A DNA stretch of 64,000 nt from Fibrobacter sp. UBA7003 (GCA_002449765.1 DJXN01000013.1:186001-250000), one strand, 5' to 3'; shown: positions 41,999 through 51,193, numbered from the stretch's first letter. Notes: generated by a model from the letters alone, not told the origin. Translations and numbers: made by a program.

Positions 41999-43972
41999 CT
42001 AATCATCGTCTTTTCGGCAACGGACGGGGCGCCCGGTATTCTTACTATTACCATGGATAAAATATTTATGGAGACATTTCCTGTACTCGGCTTGCTGCTC
42101 CTCTTGCACCTCTTGTTTGGGCTCCTCTAGCTTGGATCGACAGGCCCATGATATCGGATAGGCTTCCACGGCGTAATAGAGAGTATCGCCCGTTAATGCT
42201 GATTTGATGGACTCTTCAGTGCTGCTCCAAAAACTCACTAAATCTCTGAAAACCGCGTCATAAAAGTCACCTATTGCATTTTGGCATCGAACATCGACAT
42301 CGCAGTCAGTGGTATCTTGTGGATACGCTTTGGCGATGTCTTCCCGCCGGATTATCTGGAATTCCGCGTAAAGGTCTGGTGTTATGAGTGATTTGATTAG
42401 GGAAACAAATTCTTCTTCGTTGGGCACGTGCCATCCATCAGGACAAATCCCCTGCACCACGTCAGGTAACTTACCCCTGCAACTGTTGTCTTTGCCACAG
42501 TCCAACGGGTTATCCGCATCGGTTGCGAATTTTACGGAATCGATCGCAGCAGTCCATTTGTAAAAGCAGCCGAACGCGTAATCACTTCTGCACCCAAATT
42601 TGCCCCTCATGCTCGGATAGCTTACGGAGTCTTTGTAGGCAAGGTTCTCGGCCATCCATATCTGCGAGTTTATTTCGATGGTCCTGTAAACATGCCCGTC
42701 CCGAGGGTCGGTCATGGATCCGACCAAATCCTTTGGCGTCTTCCATTTGCCTGACCTGCAGATAAAATAGCGGTCGTAGTTGCGTATATTGTCGTGGAAA
42801 TCTATCTGGGAGGAATCCTCGAGAATGTTGATTACCCGGACGGTATCTTCGAGAGCCTTGACGCATCGGCCCAATTCCTTTTCGGCGGGCGAGAGCGGAC
42901 GCCAAATGGTCTCGTCAAAAATATAGAGGCTGTCGGTGATATCACCCTTCTTTATCGCCCCATCGGTAGTATCCTTCCAGCCGTAGGTATCCTTCTCGAA
43001 GTCGTTCGCTATGTTCCATGCGCCACTTCTGCATATAAAGTATACGGAGGCGTTTTTGCTCTTCTTGTTTGCGTTTTTCTGTACTTCGCCTTCACGCTTT
43101 GCGTTGCAGCTGCCGAGCCTAAAGTTATTGTACCAGAAGTTGTTTACGTACTTTTCGAATGCGGGGATGTCGGCCGATATTTCCCAACCGGCGATGTTTT
43201 TGCCGATGGCCTTGAGGCTGTCGTTCTTGTTTGTTTCGAAGGCCCAATCCGCAATGACGGTTGCAGCCGCGCTGTCATTCCAGGTGCCGTCTTCTTCAAT
43301 GTCAGATGCGTAGTTGGCCAGGCGCTCGCTGAAGTCGGCTTCATCAAGGTCTCCCTGCATCAGCACGCTAATTGCGAGGAGCGCGGCGCTGCCGTCGCTC
43401 TCCCCGAAAATGTTCAGGTCTTCGGAGTTGGCGAATTCACCCTCGATTCCGAACGATGCCAGTACTTCCCGCTCTGCCCGTTCCTTTGCGGTGGCGACAT
43501 CCATGGAATCGGTCGCTGCCAGGTAGACGGAGCGCTCGTATTCCAGGTGCGTAAGCAGGTTTACGTTCGCCACCTCGCGTTTACTCAGATCTATAATGGC
43601 GTAAAGGGTAATCGGCGATTGCGATTTTTTGCCGGAGACTTCGTTCCGGTAGAACCCGTTTGCCTTCAGGAGCGCAAATGGGGATGCCTGCTTCGCGACC
43701 TTTACCGAGAATTCGCCCTTGTCGTTCTTTGTCTTGCCCTCGTAGCTGTTGCCTGTCTGGGAAAGAGTCTTTTCGTCGAGCTCCTGTATCGTGATGCTGG
43801 AGCCGTGCAGGAACGGCCCCTTTTGCGTTACGCCCGAGATAGTCTTGTCGGTGACGGCGATGACTTCCTGGTCCTCGACGGAGCCGCCGGCCGATTTTTC
43901 GGCGTTGCTACAGGCAGCAAGGAAGTATGCGGGCAGGAATGCCGTGGCGAGAATTGTGCAGAGTCTATTCAT
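41999..43972 (-). CDS. Lipoprotein with Fibrobacter major paralogous (FISUMP) domain, module 1
   Basis: A 657-residue lipoprotein. The signal peptide ends with lipobox LAAC (Cys 21). Residues about 45-230 form a conserved N-terminal region also found in the second module (GSSITIQELDEKTL, NDKGEFSV, YAIIDLSKREVANVNLLTHLEYERSV). Two CRSG repeats (YFICRSGAW, YFICRSGKW) follow. Residues about 425-655 form the FISUMP domain (DPRDGHVYRTIEINSQIWMAENLAY, GICPDGWHVPNEEEF, GRPVRCRKDD), named after its many copies in F. succinogenes. It is thought to be exposed at the surface; the role is unknown. It overlaps the upstream TIGR02147 gene by eight bases. Confidence 0.9.
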   Translation of the reverse strand: MNRLCTILATAFLPAYFLAACSNAEKSAGGSVEDQEVIAVTDKTISGVTQKGPFLHGSSITIQELDEKTLSQTGNSYEGKTKNDKGEFSVKVAKQASPFALLKANGFYRNEVSGKKSQSPITLYAIIDLSKREVANVNLLTHLEYERSVYLAATDSMDVATAKERAEREVLASFGIEGEFANSEDLNIFGESDGSAALLAISVLMQGDLDEADFSERLANYASDIEEDGTWNDSAAATVIADWAFETNKNDSLKAIGKNIAGWEISADIPAFEKYVNNFWYNNFRLGSCNAKREGEVQKNANKKSKNASVYFICRSGAWNIANDFEKDTYGWKDTTDGAIKKGDITDSLYIFDETIWRPLSPAEKELGRCVKALEDTVRVINILEDSSQIDFHDNIRNYDRYFICRSGKWKTPKDLVGSMTDPRDGHVYRTIEINSQIWMAENLAYKDSVSYPSMRGKFGCRSDYAFGCFYKWTAAIDSVKFATDADNPLDCGKDNSCRGKLPDVVQGICPDGWHVPNEEEFVSLIKSLITPDLYAEFQIIRREDIAKAYPQDTTDCDVDVRCQNAIGDFYDAVFRDLVSFWSSTEESIKSALTGDTLYYAVEAYPISWACRSKLEEPKQEVQEEQQAEYRKCLHKYFIHGNSKNTGRPVRCRKDDD

Positions 43973-44855
43973 CTTTTACTCCCTTGCTGGAGGGTGGATC
44001 CTGTATAAAACCTTCTTTGTGCATATCGCTTAGCGGGAACAGCTGCATGTTCAGGCGGTAAACTTCTTCGGTCCTTGCGCTCTCGGTGGCGATTGCCACG
44101 ATGCGCCTGCGGCACTCGGCCAGTTCCTCTACAATCTGGCCGTACGCCTCGCGGGTGATGCCCAGCGTGAGGCCCGTGATGTTGCGGCCCTGTGCGGGGT
44201 CGTTCTTGAGCGCATCCGTGGCGAGTTCCGCCATTTGCACCTGCAGGTCGTGCGCAATGGCCTTCTGCACGGTCTTGCTCGCGCTGTTGCGGGCTTCGCT
44301 CCCCATGCGGAGCGAGCGGTCGGCCTGCCGGTAGTTCCCTTGCGCGTCCTGGGTGAGGTAGCCCGCCTCCTGCAGGAATTCCAGAATCTCGCGGACTTCG
44401 CCAGTTTTTACGCGGTAGCGGGTGGCCCTCGAAATCTCCTTCGGGTTCGCTCCGTCCATGCAGGGAGCAAGTTCGCGGATAAGCGAGTTCTTCCAGGACT
44501 TGAAAAACTGGTATTCCTCCGCGGTAATCGGCTTTACCTTGTGAACGCGCGCCAGTTCGGCGATGCTCTCGAGAATTTCTTTCTTGTCGCTTTCACTTTT
44601 CGCGTTATCCAAGGCCACCAGCTTGCAGAAGAACGTGGATTCGAATCCGGCGAGCCCCATGGCTTGTGCCACCTGCGGAGCCGTGCGTTCGCCCAGGTTT
44701 TTCTTGCCTTCGCAGACGTATTGCAAGAATACGGGGGACTTGATGCCGGCGCTCTCGGCAAAGGAGGCCCACGAGAGGGCCTTGCGGGCCTTCTGCTCTT
44801 CGTAGAAATCTCGGATGCATTCCCGGTAATTGATGTACTCGATGACGGGTCTCAT
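43965..44855 (-). CDS. TIGR02147 family protein (DUF4423-like), module 1
   Basis: A 296-residue cytoplasmic protein typical of Fibrobacter. The N-terminal half (ALSWASFAESAGIKSPVFLQYVCEGKKNLGERTAPQVAQAMGL) reads like a helix-turn-helix of XRE type. The rest (FKSWKNSLIRELAP, TGLTLGITREAYGQIVEELAECRRRIVAIATE, VYRLNMQLFPLS) is the family signature. In the neighbouring second module a close homologue again precedes a FISUMP lipoprotein. I infer it regulates that lipoprotein, but DNA binding is not shown. The ATG lies seven bases after a -10 box, so the message may be leaderless. No ribosome site is visible. Confidence 0.88.
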   Translation of the reverse strand: MRPVIEYINYRECIRDFYEEQKARKALSWASFAESAGIKSPVFLQYVCEGKKNLGERTAPQVAQAMGLAGFESTFFCKLVALDNAKSESDKKEILESIAELARVHKVKPITAEEYQFFKSWKNSLIRELAPCMDGANPKEISRATRYRVKTGEVREILEFLQEAGYLTQDAQGNYRQADRSLRMGSEARNSASKTVQKAIAHDLQVQMAELATDALKNDPAQGRNITGLTLGITREAYGQIVEELAECRRRIVAIATESARTEEVYRLNMQLFPLSDMHKEGFIQDPPSSKGVKDE

Positions 44856-44862
44856 GGTTTCA

Positions 44863-44891
44863 AATATACACTGTGAAAAGTTATTTTGCAA
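44863..44891 (-). promoter_or_regulatory. Promoter of module 1, probably giving a leaderless mRNA
   Basis: On the minus strand TTGCAA (44886-44891) is 17 bases from TATATT (44863-44868). The ATG at 44855 begins seven bases after the -10, so transcription would start at or next to the start codon. The region upstream is very AT-rich. Confidence 0.6.
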
Positions 44892-45009
44892 TAGTTAGAA
44901 TATAAAAAACTTTAAAATTTTTATAAAATCACAATATTTTGCATATTTTGATAAAAATTTCTATTAAATTGGAATATATATCGCTGCGAAGGCTGGCTTT
45001 GGAAACAAA

Positions 45010-45034
45010 AAAAGACCCCTCGAACGAGGGGTCC
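45010..45034 (-). terminator. Terminator of tRNA-Gly
   Basis: GACCCCTCG, loop AA or TT and CGAGGGGTC form a nine-base-pair stem. On the minus strand a T-run follows. Confidence 0.88.
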
Positions 45035-45037
45035 TAG

Positions 45038-45109
45038 AGCGGCGGACCGGGATCGAACCGGCAACCATTAGCTTGGAAGGCTAAGGCTCTACCATTGAGC
45101 TACCGCCGC
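45038..45109 (-). tRNA. tRNA-Gly (anticodon TCC)
   Basis: The acceptor stem GCGGCGG/CCGCCGC, D arm GCTC...GAGC, anticodon arm TTAGC-CTTCCAA-GCTAA (TCC at 45075-45077 on the complement) and T arm GCCGG TTCGATC CCGGT are all present. The discriminator is T. A TATAAT box lies about 11 bases upstream of the 5' end (45120-45125). Confidence 0.96.
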
Positions 45110-45230
45110 AACAAGCCCAATTATACAAAAATCGGGCGTTTTTTAAAGGGTTTTGCCGAAAGATATTTGATTTTTACAAAAAACTTGCTAAATTTTCGCC
45201 CACATTAACAATCATACCCAAGGAGTATAC

Positions 45231-45854
45231 TTGTTCCCTAATCCGCGCGATCGCCGCATGCCCAACCGTCCCAGCGATGGGACCCGTACCAACGAAGATA
45301 TCCATATCTCCCCGATTCGTCTTGTGAAGGAAGATGGCGAGGCCATCATCATCGAGACGAGCAAGGCATTGCAGATGGCAAAGGACGCCGGACTGGACCT
45401 GGTGGAAGTGTCTCCGAATGCAAAACCGCCCGTATGCCGCATCATCAACTACGGCAAGTACAAGTTCGAGCAGGTCAAGAAGGCCAAGGCTGCTAAGGCC
45501 AAGCAGCACGTGGTGAAGCTGAAAGAAATCAAGATGCACCCGAAGACTGCCGAGAACGACTACCAGTACAGGATCAAGCAGGCGGCCGAGTTCTTGCAGG
45601 ACGGTATGAAGGTCAAGCTTATCATGCAGTTCCGTGGGCGCGAGATGGCGCACATGGACTACGGCAAGCGCCTGATGGAACGCGCCAAGGAAGACCTGGC
45701 TCCATTCGGCGATTTGGAAATGGACTCCAGGGTGGAAGGCAACACAATGCTTTCTATCTACGGTCCTAAACGTGGTGCGGGTTCTGCCAAAAAGCAGGAC
45801 CAGGCGCCAAAGCCCGCAACCGAGCCAAAGGCAGCAGGTGAGGCTTCAACTTAA
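45231..45854 (+). CDS. infC: Translation initiation factor IF-3
   Basis: A 207-residue factor that keeps the small ribosomal subunit free and checks the start codon. N-domain: [46 protein letters not shown]-domain: [44 protein letters not shown]. The likely start is TTG at 45231, 5 bases behind AAGGAG. The next ATG, at 45258, has no ribosome site. A rare start codon in infC is known elsewhere to allow IF-3 to repress its own translation. The C-terminal extension is rich in Lys, Ala and Pro. First gene of infC-rpmI-rplT. Confidence 0.96.
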   Translation: MFPNPRDRRMPNRPSDGTRTNEDIHISPIRLVKEDGEAIIIETSKALQMAKDAGLDLVEVSPNAKPPVCRIINYGKYKFEQVKKAKAAKAKQHVVKLKEIKMHPKTAENDYQYRIKQAAEFLQDGMKVKLIMQFRGREMAHMDYGKRLMERAKEDLAPFGDLEMDSRVEGNTMLSIYGPKRGAGSAKKQDQAPKPATEPKAAGEAST

Positions 45855-45871
45855 TAACCGAAGAGGTAAAA

Positions 45872-46069
45872 ATGCCTAAGATGAAAACACACAGCGGTGC
45901 TAAGAAGCGCTTCCGCGTGACGGGTTCCGGCCACGTCAAGTTCAAGCGCGCTGGTATGCGCCACATTCAAGCCAAGATGACCACTAAGCGTAAGCGCAAC
46001 CTTCGTAAGGGTGCACTCGTCAAGAAGGTCGATACCTATCACGTCAAGCGTCTGCTTGTAGTAGCATAA
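45872..46069 (+). CDS. rpmI: 50S ribosomal protein L35
   Basis: A 65-residue basic protein: [20 protein letters not shown], then [12 protein letters not shown]. It is the standard length and lies between infC and rplT as in most bacteria. AGAGG lies before the ATG. L35 is part of the large subunit. Confidence 0.97.
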   Translation: MPKMKTHSGAKKRFRVTGSGHVKFKRAGMRHIQAKMTTKRKRNLRKGALVKKVDTYHVKRLLVVA

Positions 46070-46080
46070 GGAGAGTAAGA

Positions 46081-46431
46081 ATGCCACGCGCTAAAACCAG
46101 AGTTCCTTCCCGCGAACGCCGCAAAAACATCCTCAAGGCCGCCAAGGGTTTCTATGGCCGTCGCAAGTCGAACCTTCGCCTTGCCATTGACGCCGTAGCC
46201 CACGCCGGTCAGTATGCCTACGCCCACCGCCGTGACAAGAAGGGTGACTTCCGCTCTCTGTGGATCACTCGCTTGAACGCAGCAGTCCGCGAACATGGCA
46301 TCAGCTACAGCCAGTTTATCTTCAAGCTTTCCAAGTCGGGCATCCAGCTGAACCGCAAGGTCCTCGCTGACATGGCCGTCGCCGATCCTGAAGCTTTCGC
46401 CAAGGTCGTGGAAGTCGTGAAGGCTGCCTAA
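46081..46431 (+). CDS. rplT: 50S ribosomal protein L20
   Basis: A 116-residue basic protein: [80 protein letters not shown]. It binds 23S rRNA early in assembly; in other bacteria it represses its own operon, which may apply here. AGGAGAG precedes the ATG. Last gene of the operon, followed by a terminator. Confidence 0.97.
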   Translation: MPRAKTRVPSRERRKNILKAAKGFYGRRKSNLRLAIDAVAHAGQYAYAHRRDKKGDFRSLWITRLNAAVREHGISYSQFIFKLSKSGIQLNRKVLADMAVADPEAFAKVVEVVKAA

Positions 46432-46456
46432 TAGCTGCATCTTTACGCGAGAAATT

Positions 46457-46490
46457 CGCCCTGCTCCTAACCGAGCGGGGCGTTTTTTTT
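46457..46490 (+). terminator. Terminator of the infC-rpmI-rplT operon
   Basis: CGCCC-T-GCTC, loop and GAGC-G-GGGCG form a GC-rich stem with one mismatch, followed by eight T. Confidence 0.88.
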
Positions 46491-47118
46491 AGTGCCGGAA
46501 CATTTCCCTTTGCAGGAGCTTCATCTGGTTGCTCAGCTGGGTCCATTCCGCGTTCCACTGTTGTTGCAGCAGGGCGCACTTTTTTTCGAGCCTTTCGATG
46601 ACGATGGCCTGCGCCGCGGCTGGGCCGGCGAATTGCGGGTGGGCGGAGGCGACAATTTGGTAACAGCGCGTGGCGGTTTGCTTATATTGGTTCATCAGCG
46701 TGGCGATGTTTCGTATCCTAACGGCTGCGCTGTTGCTTAGCAGGCGGCTGCTCCGTTGCCAGAGAATCTCTATCTTGTCGATCAGGTTCCCGAAAAAGAG
46801 CACGGAACTTTGGGCGTTTTCCGTTTTCAGCTGCACGGCGAGGATTGACGAGGCGTATTGGTCTGCTTCCAGGATGCAGCCTGCGAACGCTTCCAGTTCT
46901 TGAAACAATATCCATGCGGATTGTCGCTTGTTGCAGTCCTGCTCGAATTCCTTTAGGAGCTTGTCCCTTTGCTGGTCGTGGCTTTGCTGGTCTTTTGCCA
47001 GCTTTTTCCTCATGCGCCAAATCAATAGCCCGGCGACAATTCCTCCTGCCACCGCTCCGACGAGCGCCGCCGAAAAAAGATTCCATATGATTTCGTTCGT
47101 AGCCAAAAAAGCTTGCAT
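46489..47118 (-). CDS. Single-helix membrane protein with coiled-coil, unknown function
   Basis: A 209-residue protein. One membrane helix near the N-terminus (IIWNLFSAALVGAVAGGIVAGLLIW) is followed by a basic stretch, then about 160 charged, glutamine-rich residues likely to form coiled coil or helical bundle (KLAKDQQSHDQQRDKLLKEFEQ, QQQWNAEWTQLSNQMKLLQREM). There is a C-terminal His. No family recognised. Convergent with rplT; its stop lies in the L20 terminator T-run. Confidence 0.65.
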   Translation of the reverse strand: MQAFLATNEIIWNLFSAALVGAVAGGIVAGLLIWRMRKKLAKDQQSHDQQRDKLLKEFEQDCNKRQSAWILFQELEAFAGCILEADQYASSILAVQLKTENAQSSVLFFGNLIDKIEILWQRSSRLLSNSAAVRIRNIATLMNQYKQTATRCYQIVASAHPQFAGPAAAQAIVIERLEKKCALLQQQWNAEWTQLSNQMKLLQREMFRH

Positions 47119-47236
47119 TCCATAACGCCAAATTGTTAATTTGGTCGCAAATATAGATAAAGGTAAATTCCGGTGTCAATTCTTTTGGAGGCTATAACAA
47201 AAAGGTATTTGTTTGTAAGAATCTTGACATCTGTTT

Positions 47237-48256
47237 TTAATGCCGTGTCTGGATGTCCTGGCCCAAATCTAATCCCGGAATCTGAATTTCCAGTTCCCTG
47301 GCCTGTGCCATGCGCTTTTTCGCGAATTCCGTTGCGATGTCGGAATCCGCGTTCATGATGCGGTGGTTTGCCATCTTCATGAATTTTTCGACGCGGGCGA
47401 TGTCTGCTCGGGTCCTTTCGCTGCAGTAGGTTTCTGCCATGCGTTCGAAGATATATTCTTCTGCGGCTTTGGACAGGTGGATCATGTCATCGGCATAAAA
47501 GCGGTAGTCGCGCAGTTCGTCCATCACGATTTCGTAACTCGGGAAGTAACTGACTGAATTCGCGGACGCCTGCATGCCGGCTATTGCCTTTTCTACCGCG
47601 AGTTGCAGCGTCGCCTTCGAAAGGGTGTTGCCGTGCGCGCCGTCGCCCGTGTGCCTGAGCGGCGATACGGTTAATACGATATGCGGGTTGCGCCCCGCAA
47701 TCGTGCGTAAACTCACGACAATCCCGCGAATCGATTCTGCCGCTTCTTCTACCGTAATCATCCTGTGTTCGAAAATGCGCGGGTCCTGCCGGTGGCAGTT
47801 TGAGACTGCGCAGCCGCGGATGTTCCCGCTACCTGAGAGCGCGTCCTTGAGGAAGTACACGAGCGCGGTGCCGAGCGTGATAAATACGACATCGGCCTTT
47901 TGCAGAAACTCGCGCGTGCGGGTCGCGGCCTCGTTCATCTTCGCGATGCATTCTTCGCGTGTCGCGCCCGAGAGCGAACCGTGCGCATCCCAGCTGTGCC
48001 AAAGCTTGTCGCTACGGGTGTCCTGGAAAACATCCCCTTCTCCGAAAACTTTTCCTTCGGCGATGGCCTTGATTTGCCGCTCGATGGATGCCGGGTTGTA
48101 GACTGTCCCGAACGGGTTCGCGAATACGTCAAACTTGCGTGCCGCAAACTGTGCCGATATTTTGTCTGCGAAGCACGACCCGAAAAAAGCCAAGTGGCTC
48201 GTGTAGTCGATGTTGAAGCTTGCTGCGGGGGTGTCTACTTTGGTGAAGAAGTCCAT
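47237..48256 (-). CDS. GSCFA domain protein (SGNH-like)
   Basis: A 339-residue protein with FFGSCFADKISAQF (residues about 24-37), the signature after which the GSCFA family is named, and YRFYADDMIHLSKAAEEYIFE near the end, which supplies the His/Asp pair of the SGNH hydrolase fold. VFITLGTALVYF and VLTVSPLRHTGDGAHG are other family segments. It may act on an ester of a cell-surface molecule, but the substrate is unknown. Common in Bacteroidota and Fibrobacterota. Monocistronic, with an AT-rich region of about 270 bases upstream shared with the promoter of module 2. Confidence 0.88.
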   Translation of the reverse strand: MDFFTKVDTPAASFNIDYTSHLAFFGSCFADKISAQFAARKFDVFANPFGTVYNPASIERQIKAIAEGKVFGEGDVFQDTRSDKLWHSWDAHGSLSGATREECIAKMNEAATRTREFLQKADVVFITLGTALVYFLKDALSGSGNIRGCAVSNCHRQDPRIFEHRMITVEEAAESIRGIVVSLRTIAGRNPHIVLTVSPLRHTGDGAHGNTLSKATLQLAVEKAIAGMQASANSVSYFPSYEIVMDELRDYRFYADDMIHLSKAAEEYIFERMAETYCSERTRADIARVEKFMKMANHRIMNADSDIATEFAKKRMAQARELEIQIPGLDLGQDIQTRH

Positions 48257-48415
48257 GGTGATAATATAGTCATTAGTCGCGGGATGCGCGACAATCCCGA
48301 ACCTTCCTCGCGGGTGAAACCTTGAAAAATATTGTAGAAAAGTATAATTTTTAATAAAAATTCTAAAAATTGCTTAAATTCTACATGAAAACACAAAAAA
48401 AATATTGTAAAACTA

Positions 48416-48444
48416 TTGACTTTTTCAAAAATAGAGTATATATT
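48416..48444 (+). promoter_or_regulatory. Promoter of module 2
   Basis: TTGACT (48416-48421) and TATATT (48439-48444) are separated by 17 bases, a strong sigma-70-type match, in a very AT-rich stretch. The leader to the ATG at 48527 is about 75 bases and ends in TTAGGAGGAACA. Confidence 0.78.
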
Positions 48445-48526
48445 TAATCCCAGAACGGCTCGTACGGCTAGCCTCGAACAATAAAAGAGTCTTGTGCAAC
48501 CGATACGGCCGATGTTAGGAGGAACA

Positions 48527-49360
48527 ATGAAAGATATTCTCGAATATACGGACTACCGCCTGTATATTGCGGACTATTACGCCGACAGAAAGGCAAAATC
48601 CGCGTTCACCTGGCCGGAGTTCGCGAATGCGGCGGGGTTCTCTTCGCCGGTCTACCTGAAATACGTAAGCGAGGGACGCTACAACTTGAGTGACGAGGCT
48701 GCAGTTCGCGTTGCACAGGCGATGAAGCTTGCGGATTTCGAACAGGGATATTTTTGCGAGATGGTTCGCTTTGACCATGCGAAGAATGACGCCGAGAAAA
48801 AGGCCGCGTTCAACAGGATGCTCGCGATTGCCGATGCCCACAAGGCGAAAATTTTGGAGGGGGATTCCTTCCGCTTCTTCAGTGACTGGAAGAATCCGGT
48901 CATCCGCGAACTTGCTCCCGCCATGCCGGGGGCCAAGCCCTTGGCACTTGCGCATGCATGCCGCCCGAAGGTGAGTGCCGCCGAGGTGAGCGAGACGCTC
49001 AGGTTCCTCGTGAATGCGGAACTGCTCCAGAAAGACGAAGACGGCAATTACCGTCAGACCGAGAAGTCTGTGACGACGGGCCCGATGAATGCGACTCCGG
49101 TTGCCGTGCGCGGGCTGCATCGCCAGATGGGTGAAATCGCTCTCGAGGCTATCGAGGGCGTGTCTCAGGACGATCGGAACTTTTCGGGCCTCACGCTCGG
49201 TGTCACGCGCGGCGCCTACGAAGAAATTGTCAAGGAAATCGCGGAATTCCGCAAGAGGGTTGTCGCGATTGCCACGCGGGACAACGAAACGGATGAAGTC
49301 TATCGTATGAACATCCAATTCTTCCCGATGACGAATAAAGGTTTAAATAAAAAAGGTTAG
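48527..49360 (+). CDS. TIGR02147 family protein (DUF4423-like), module 2
   Basis: A 277-residue homologue of the module 1 protein: YTDYRLYIADYYADRKAKSAFTWPEFANAAGFSSPVYLKYVSEGRYNLSDEAAVRVAQAMKL aligns with the same N-terminal helix-turn-helix-like region. FFSDWKNPVIRELAPAMPGAKP, FSGLTLGVTRGAYEEIVKEIAEFRKRVVAIATRDN and VYRMNIQFFPMT are family motifs. A perfect AGGAGG lies upstream of the ATG. The lipoprotein gene begins nine bases after its stop. I infer a regulatory or assembly partner for the lipoprotein. Confidence 0.88.
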   Translation: MKDILEYTDYRLYIADYYADRKAKSAFTWPEFANAAGFSSPVYLKYVSEGRYNLSDEAAVRVAQAMKLADFEQGYFCEMVRFDHAKNDAEKKAAFNRMLAIADAHKAKILEGDSFRFFSDWKNPVIRELAPAMPGAKPLALAHACRPKVSAAEVSETLRFLVNAELLQKDEDGNYRQTEKSVTTGPMNATPVAVRGLHRQMGEIALEAIEGVSQDDRNFSGLTLGVTRGAYEEIVKEIAEFRKRVVAIATRDNETDEVYRMNIQFFPMTNKGLNKKG

Positions 49361-49369
49361 GAGGATACC

Positions 49370-51028
49370 ATGAATTACGTAAAAATGAGCAGAAAGTTTG
49401 TCTGCAGCGTGGCGATGCCGCTCGCCTTGATGTCCGCGGCATGCTCCGGCGACAAGCCGACGGCGGGTGGTTCTGCCGAAGAGACGGGAATCTATGCTTT
49501 CGAGGGGTCGGTGTCTGGCCGTGCGGCGCGTCTTGCGCAGATGCCTGAAAATACGGATTTGCTCGAATGGACTAGTGGCGCCGAAGATGGCGCTGTCATT
49601 AGGTTGTCTGAACTGGATTCGGTGACCCTGGATACGACGGGCACGTTCTATTACACTCTCTGTATGAACTCGTCGGGAGAATTCAGTTTTGACAGCGTCG
49701 CGCTGCGTAGTCCGTATGTGATGCTTGAGCTTGCCCCGTATGTGGAAAGCGAATGGTGGCAATGGGATGGAAACTGGTCGTTTGCAGAATATGATTCGCT
49801 CGGCGAGCGCTACACGGTTACGTATAGCGTAATTGTGGACTTGCGGAAAGCGAAAAATATCGACATCAACGTGATGACTTATCTAGAATCATCGCGCATA
49901 CGGAACCTGGTAAATCAGGGTAAGACATTTGAAACTGCGAAACAGCAGGCAGATGGCGAAATCCTTGAGACGCTCGGCATGTATGGAGAACCGTTTGTGT
50001 TCGACAAGAGTGATTATGTCGAAAGTCGGAATAGTCTGATCGCCATGAATTTCCTGAGTGACTTTATGTGGGATTGGAACTGCGTTGCGCCCCCGTCCGA
50101 AATGGCAAATGCCTTTGCGGCGACGGGGACGCTCTCCCAGGTCGATTCGGTGCGCGACTTTTTCGCGAACGAGATTTACAACTGGAGTAAGTATGGCCGA
50201 ACGAGCGATAGCGAGGGGGCTCTCCTGGGTGAATTTATGGCTGGCCTTTATGAACTGGGTGAATGTACCGAAGAACGCGAAGGCTTTATGGAGCGGGTGA
50301 CAGTCAACGATGCCGATATGAATATTTCCTGTGGTTCTGGCAGATGGACATACAAGAAAATTTTTATGCAATCGAACGCTGTGAATGCGGCCTTTGACGT
50401 GATGACGGATGCTCGTGACGGGCGGACGTACAAGACTGTTACCTATAGCCTCAAGTATGAAGACCAGACTTGGCTGGCGGAAGATCTTGTCTTCAATTCT
50501 ACTGACGGGCTCTACGCCTTGGCCCAGGCGTTTGACTTGCCGGATTCTGTTGTGATGCTTACGCCCGAAGAATGCAGAGAAACGTATGACAATCATGCCT
50601 ATTGCGATGCGGTTGGTATAAGCGACTACGCCATAGACTATAAACGGCTTGGCCAGGCGATAGATTCTGTCATGGCCGCGACGGGGACATCCCAGTATCG
50701 GGGAATATGTCCGGAGGGGTGGCATCTCCCGTGGGGTGATGAATGGAGCAATCTGTTGGAATGGATAAACGAAAAATTGGGTGAAGAAGACAGGGACTAT
50801 ATGTGGGGTGACGACTATTTGGCGAGGGCCGGATTCGAGGGAACCTATTCTGGAGAAAAAAGAGAATATGTGGTCAGGCTTGATTCTCGCTATGACGATT
50901 ACTATAGGGAATGGGAATATGAAAAGGATGAAAAATGGGCGACCTTGATAAGCTTCGGAGTAGGCGGCTGGAATATCATGTCGAATTCTCCGGATCGTTC
51001 GTTCCGAGTCCGTTGCGTGAAGGACTAG
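49370..51028 (+). CDS. Lipoprotein with FISUMP-like domain, module 2
   Basis: A 552-residue lipoprotein with lipobox SAAC (about residue 25). The N-terminal region (GAVIRLSELDSVTLDTTGTFYY, SSGEFSFDSVAL, YSVIVDLRKAKNIDINVMTYLESSRIRNL) aligns with module 1. A single CGSGRW segment and then the FISUMP-like domain (DARDGRTYKTVTYSLKYEDQTWLAEDLVF, GICPEGWHLPWGDEW, SPDRSFRVRCVKD) follow. AGGAGG lies before the ATG. The second half is shorter than in module 1. The surface role is unknown; the pair arrangement is the main clue. Confidence 0.9.
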   Translation: MNYVKMSRKFVCSVAMPLALMSAACSGDKPTAGGSAEETGIYAFEGSVSGRAARLAQMPENTDLLEWTSGAEDGAVIRLSELDSVTLDTTGTFYYTLCMNSSGEFSFDSVALRSPYVMLELAPYVESEWWQWDGNWSFAEYDSLGERYTVTYSVIVDLRKAKNIDINVMTYLESSRIRNLVNQGKTFETAKQQADGEILETLGMYGEPFVFDKSDYVESRNSLIAMNFLSDFMWDWNCVAPPSEMANAFAATGTLSQVDSVRDFFANEIYNWSKYGRTSDSEGALLGEFMAGLYELGECTEEREGFMERVTVNDADMNISCGSGRWTYKKIFMQSNAVNAAFDVMTDARDGRTYKTVTYSLKYEDQTWLAEDLVFNSTDGLYALAQAFDLPDSVVMLTPEECRETYDNHAYCDAVGISDYAIDYKRLGQAIDSVMAATGTSQYRGICPEGWHLPWGDEWSNLLEWINEKLGEEDRDYMWGDDYLARAGFEGTYSGEKREYVVRLDSRYDDYYREWEYEKDEKWATLISFGVGGWNIMSNSPDRSFRVRCVKD

Positions 51029-51065
51029 GCACTCTCTTGTTAGGAGGAAAGGGGAGGAGAACAGG

Positions 51066-51090
51066 AAGGCGGGCGAAAGCCCACCTTTTT
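51066..51090 (+). terminator. Terminator of module 2
   Basis: AGGCGGGC, a GAAA tetraloop and GCCCACCTTTTT form a stable stem with one mismatch and a T-run. Confidence 0.85.
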
Positions 51091-51193
51091 GTGTTATATA
51101 TCACGCGCGGGTGTCGTTTTGGGGCGAATCGCATTCCAAGTTGGAATAAAAATGGGGTCGCAATCGGGTCTGCCCTATACTATATTGAATAAG

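Noticed and set aside
40816..42060. Long plus-strand open frame
   Set aside because: Antisense to the TrmA-like methyltransferase with intact SAM motif.
42794..44008. Long plus-strand open frame
   Set aside because: Antisense to the module 1 lipoprotein.
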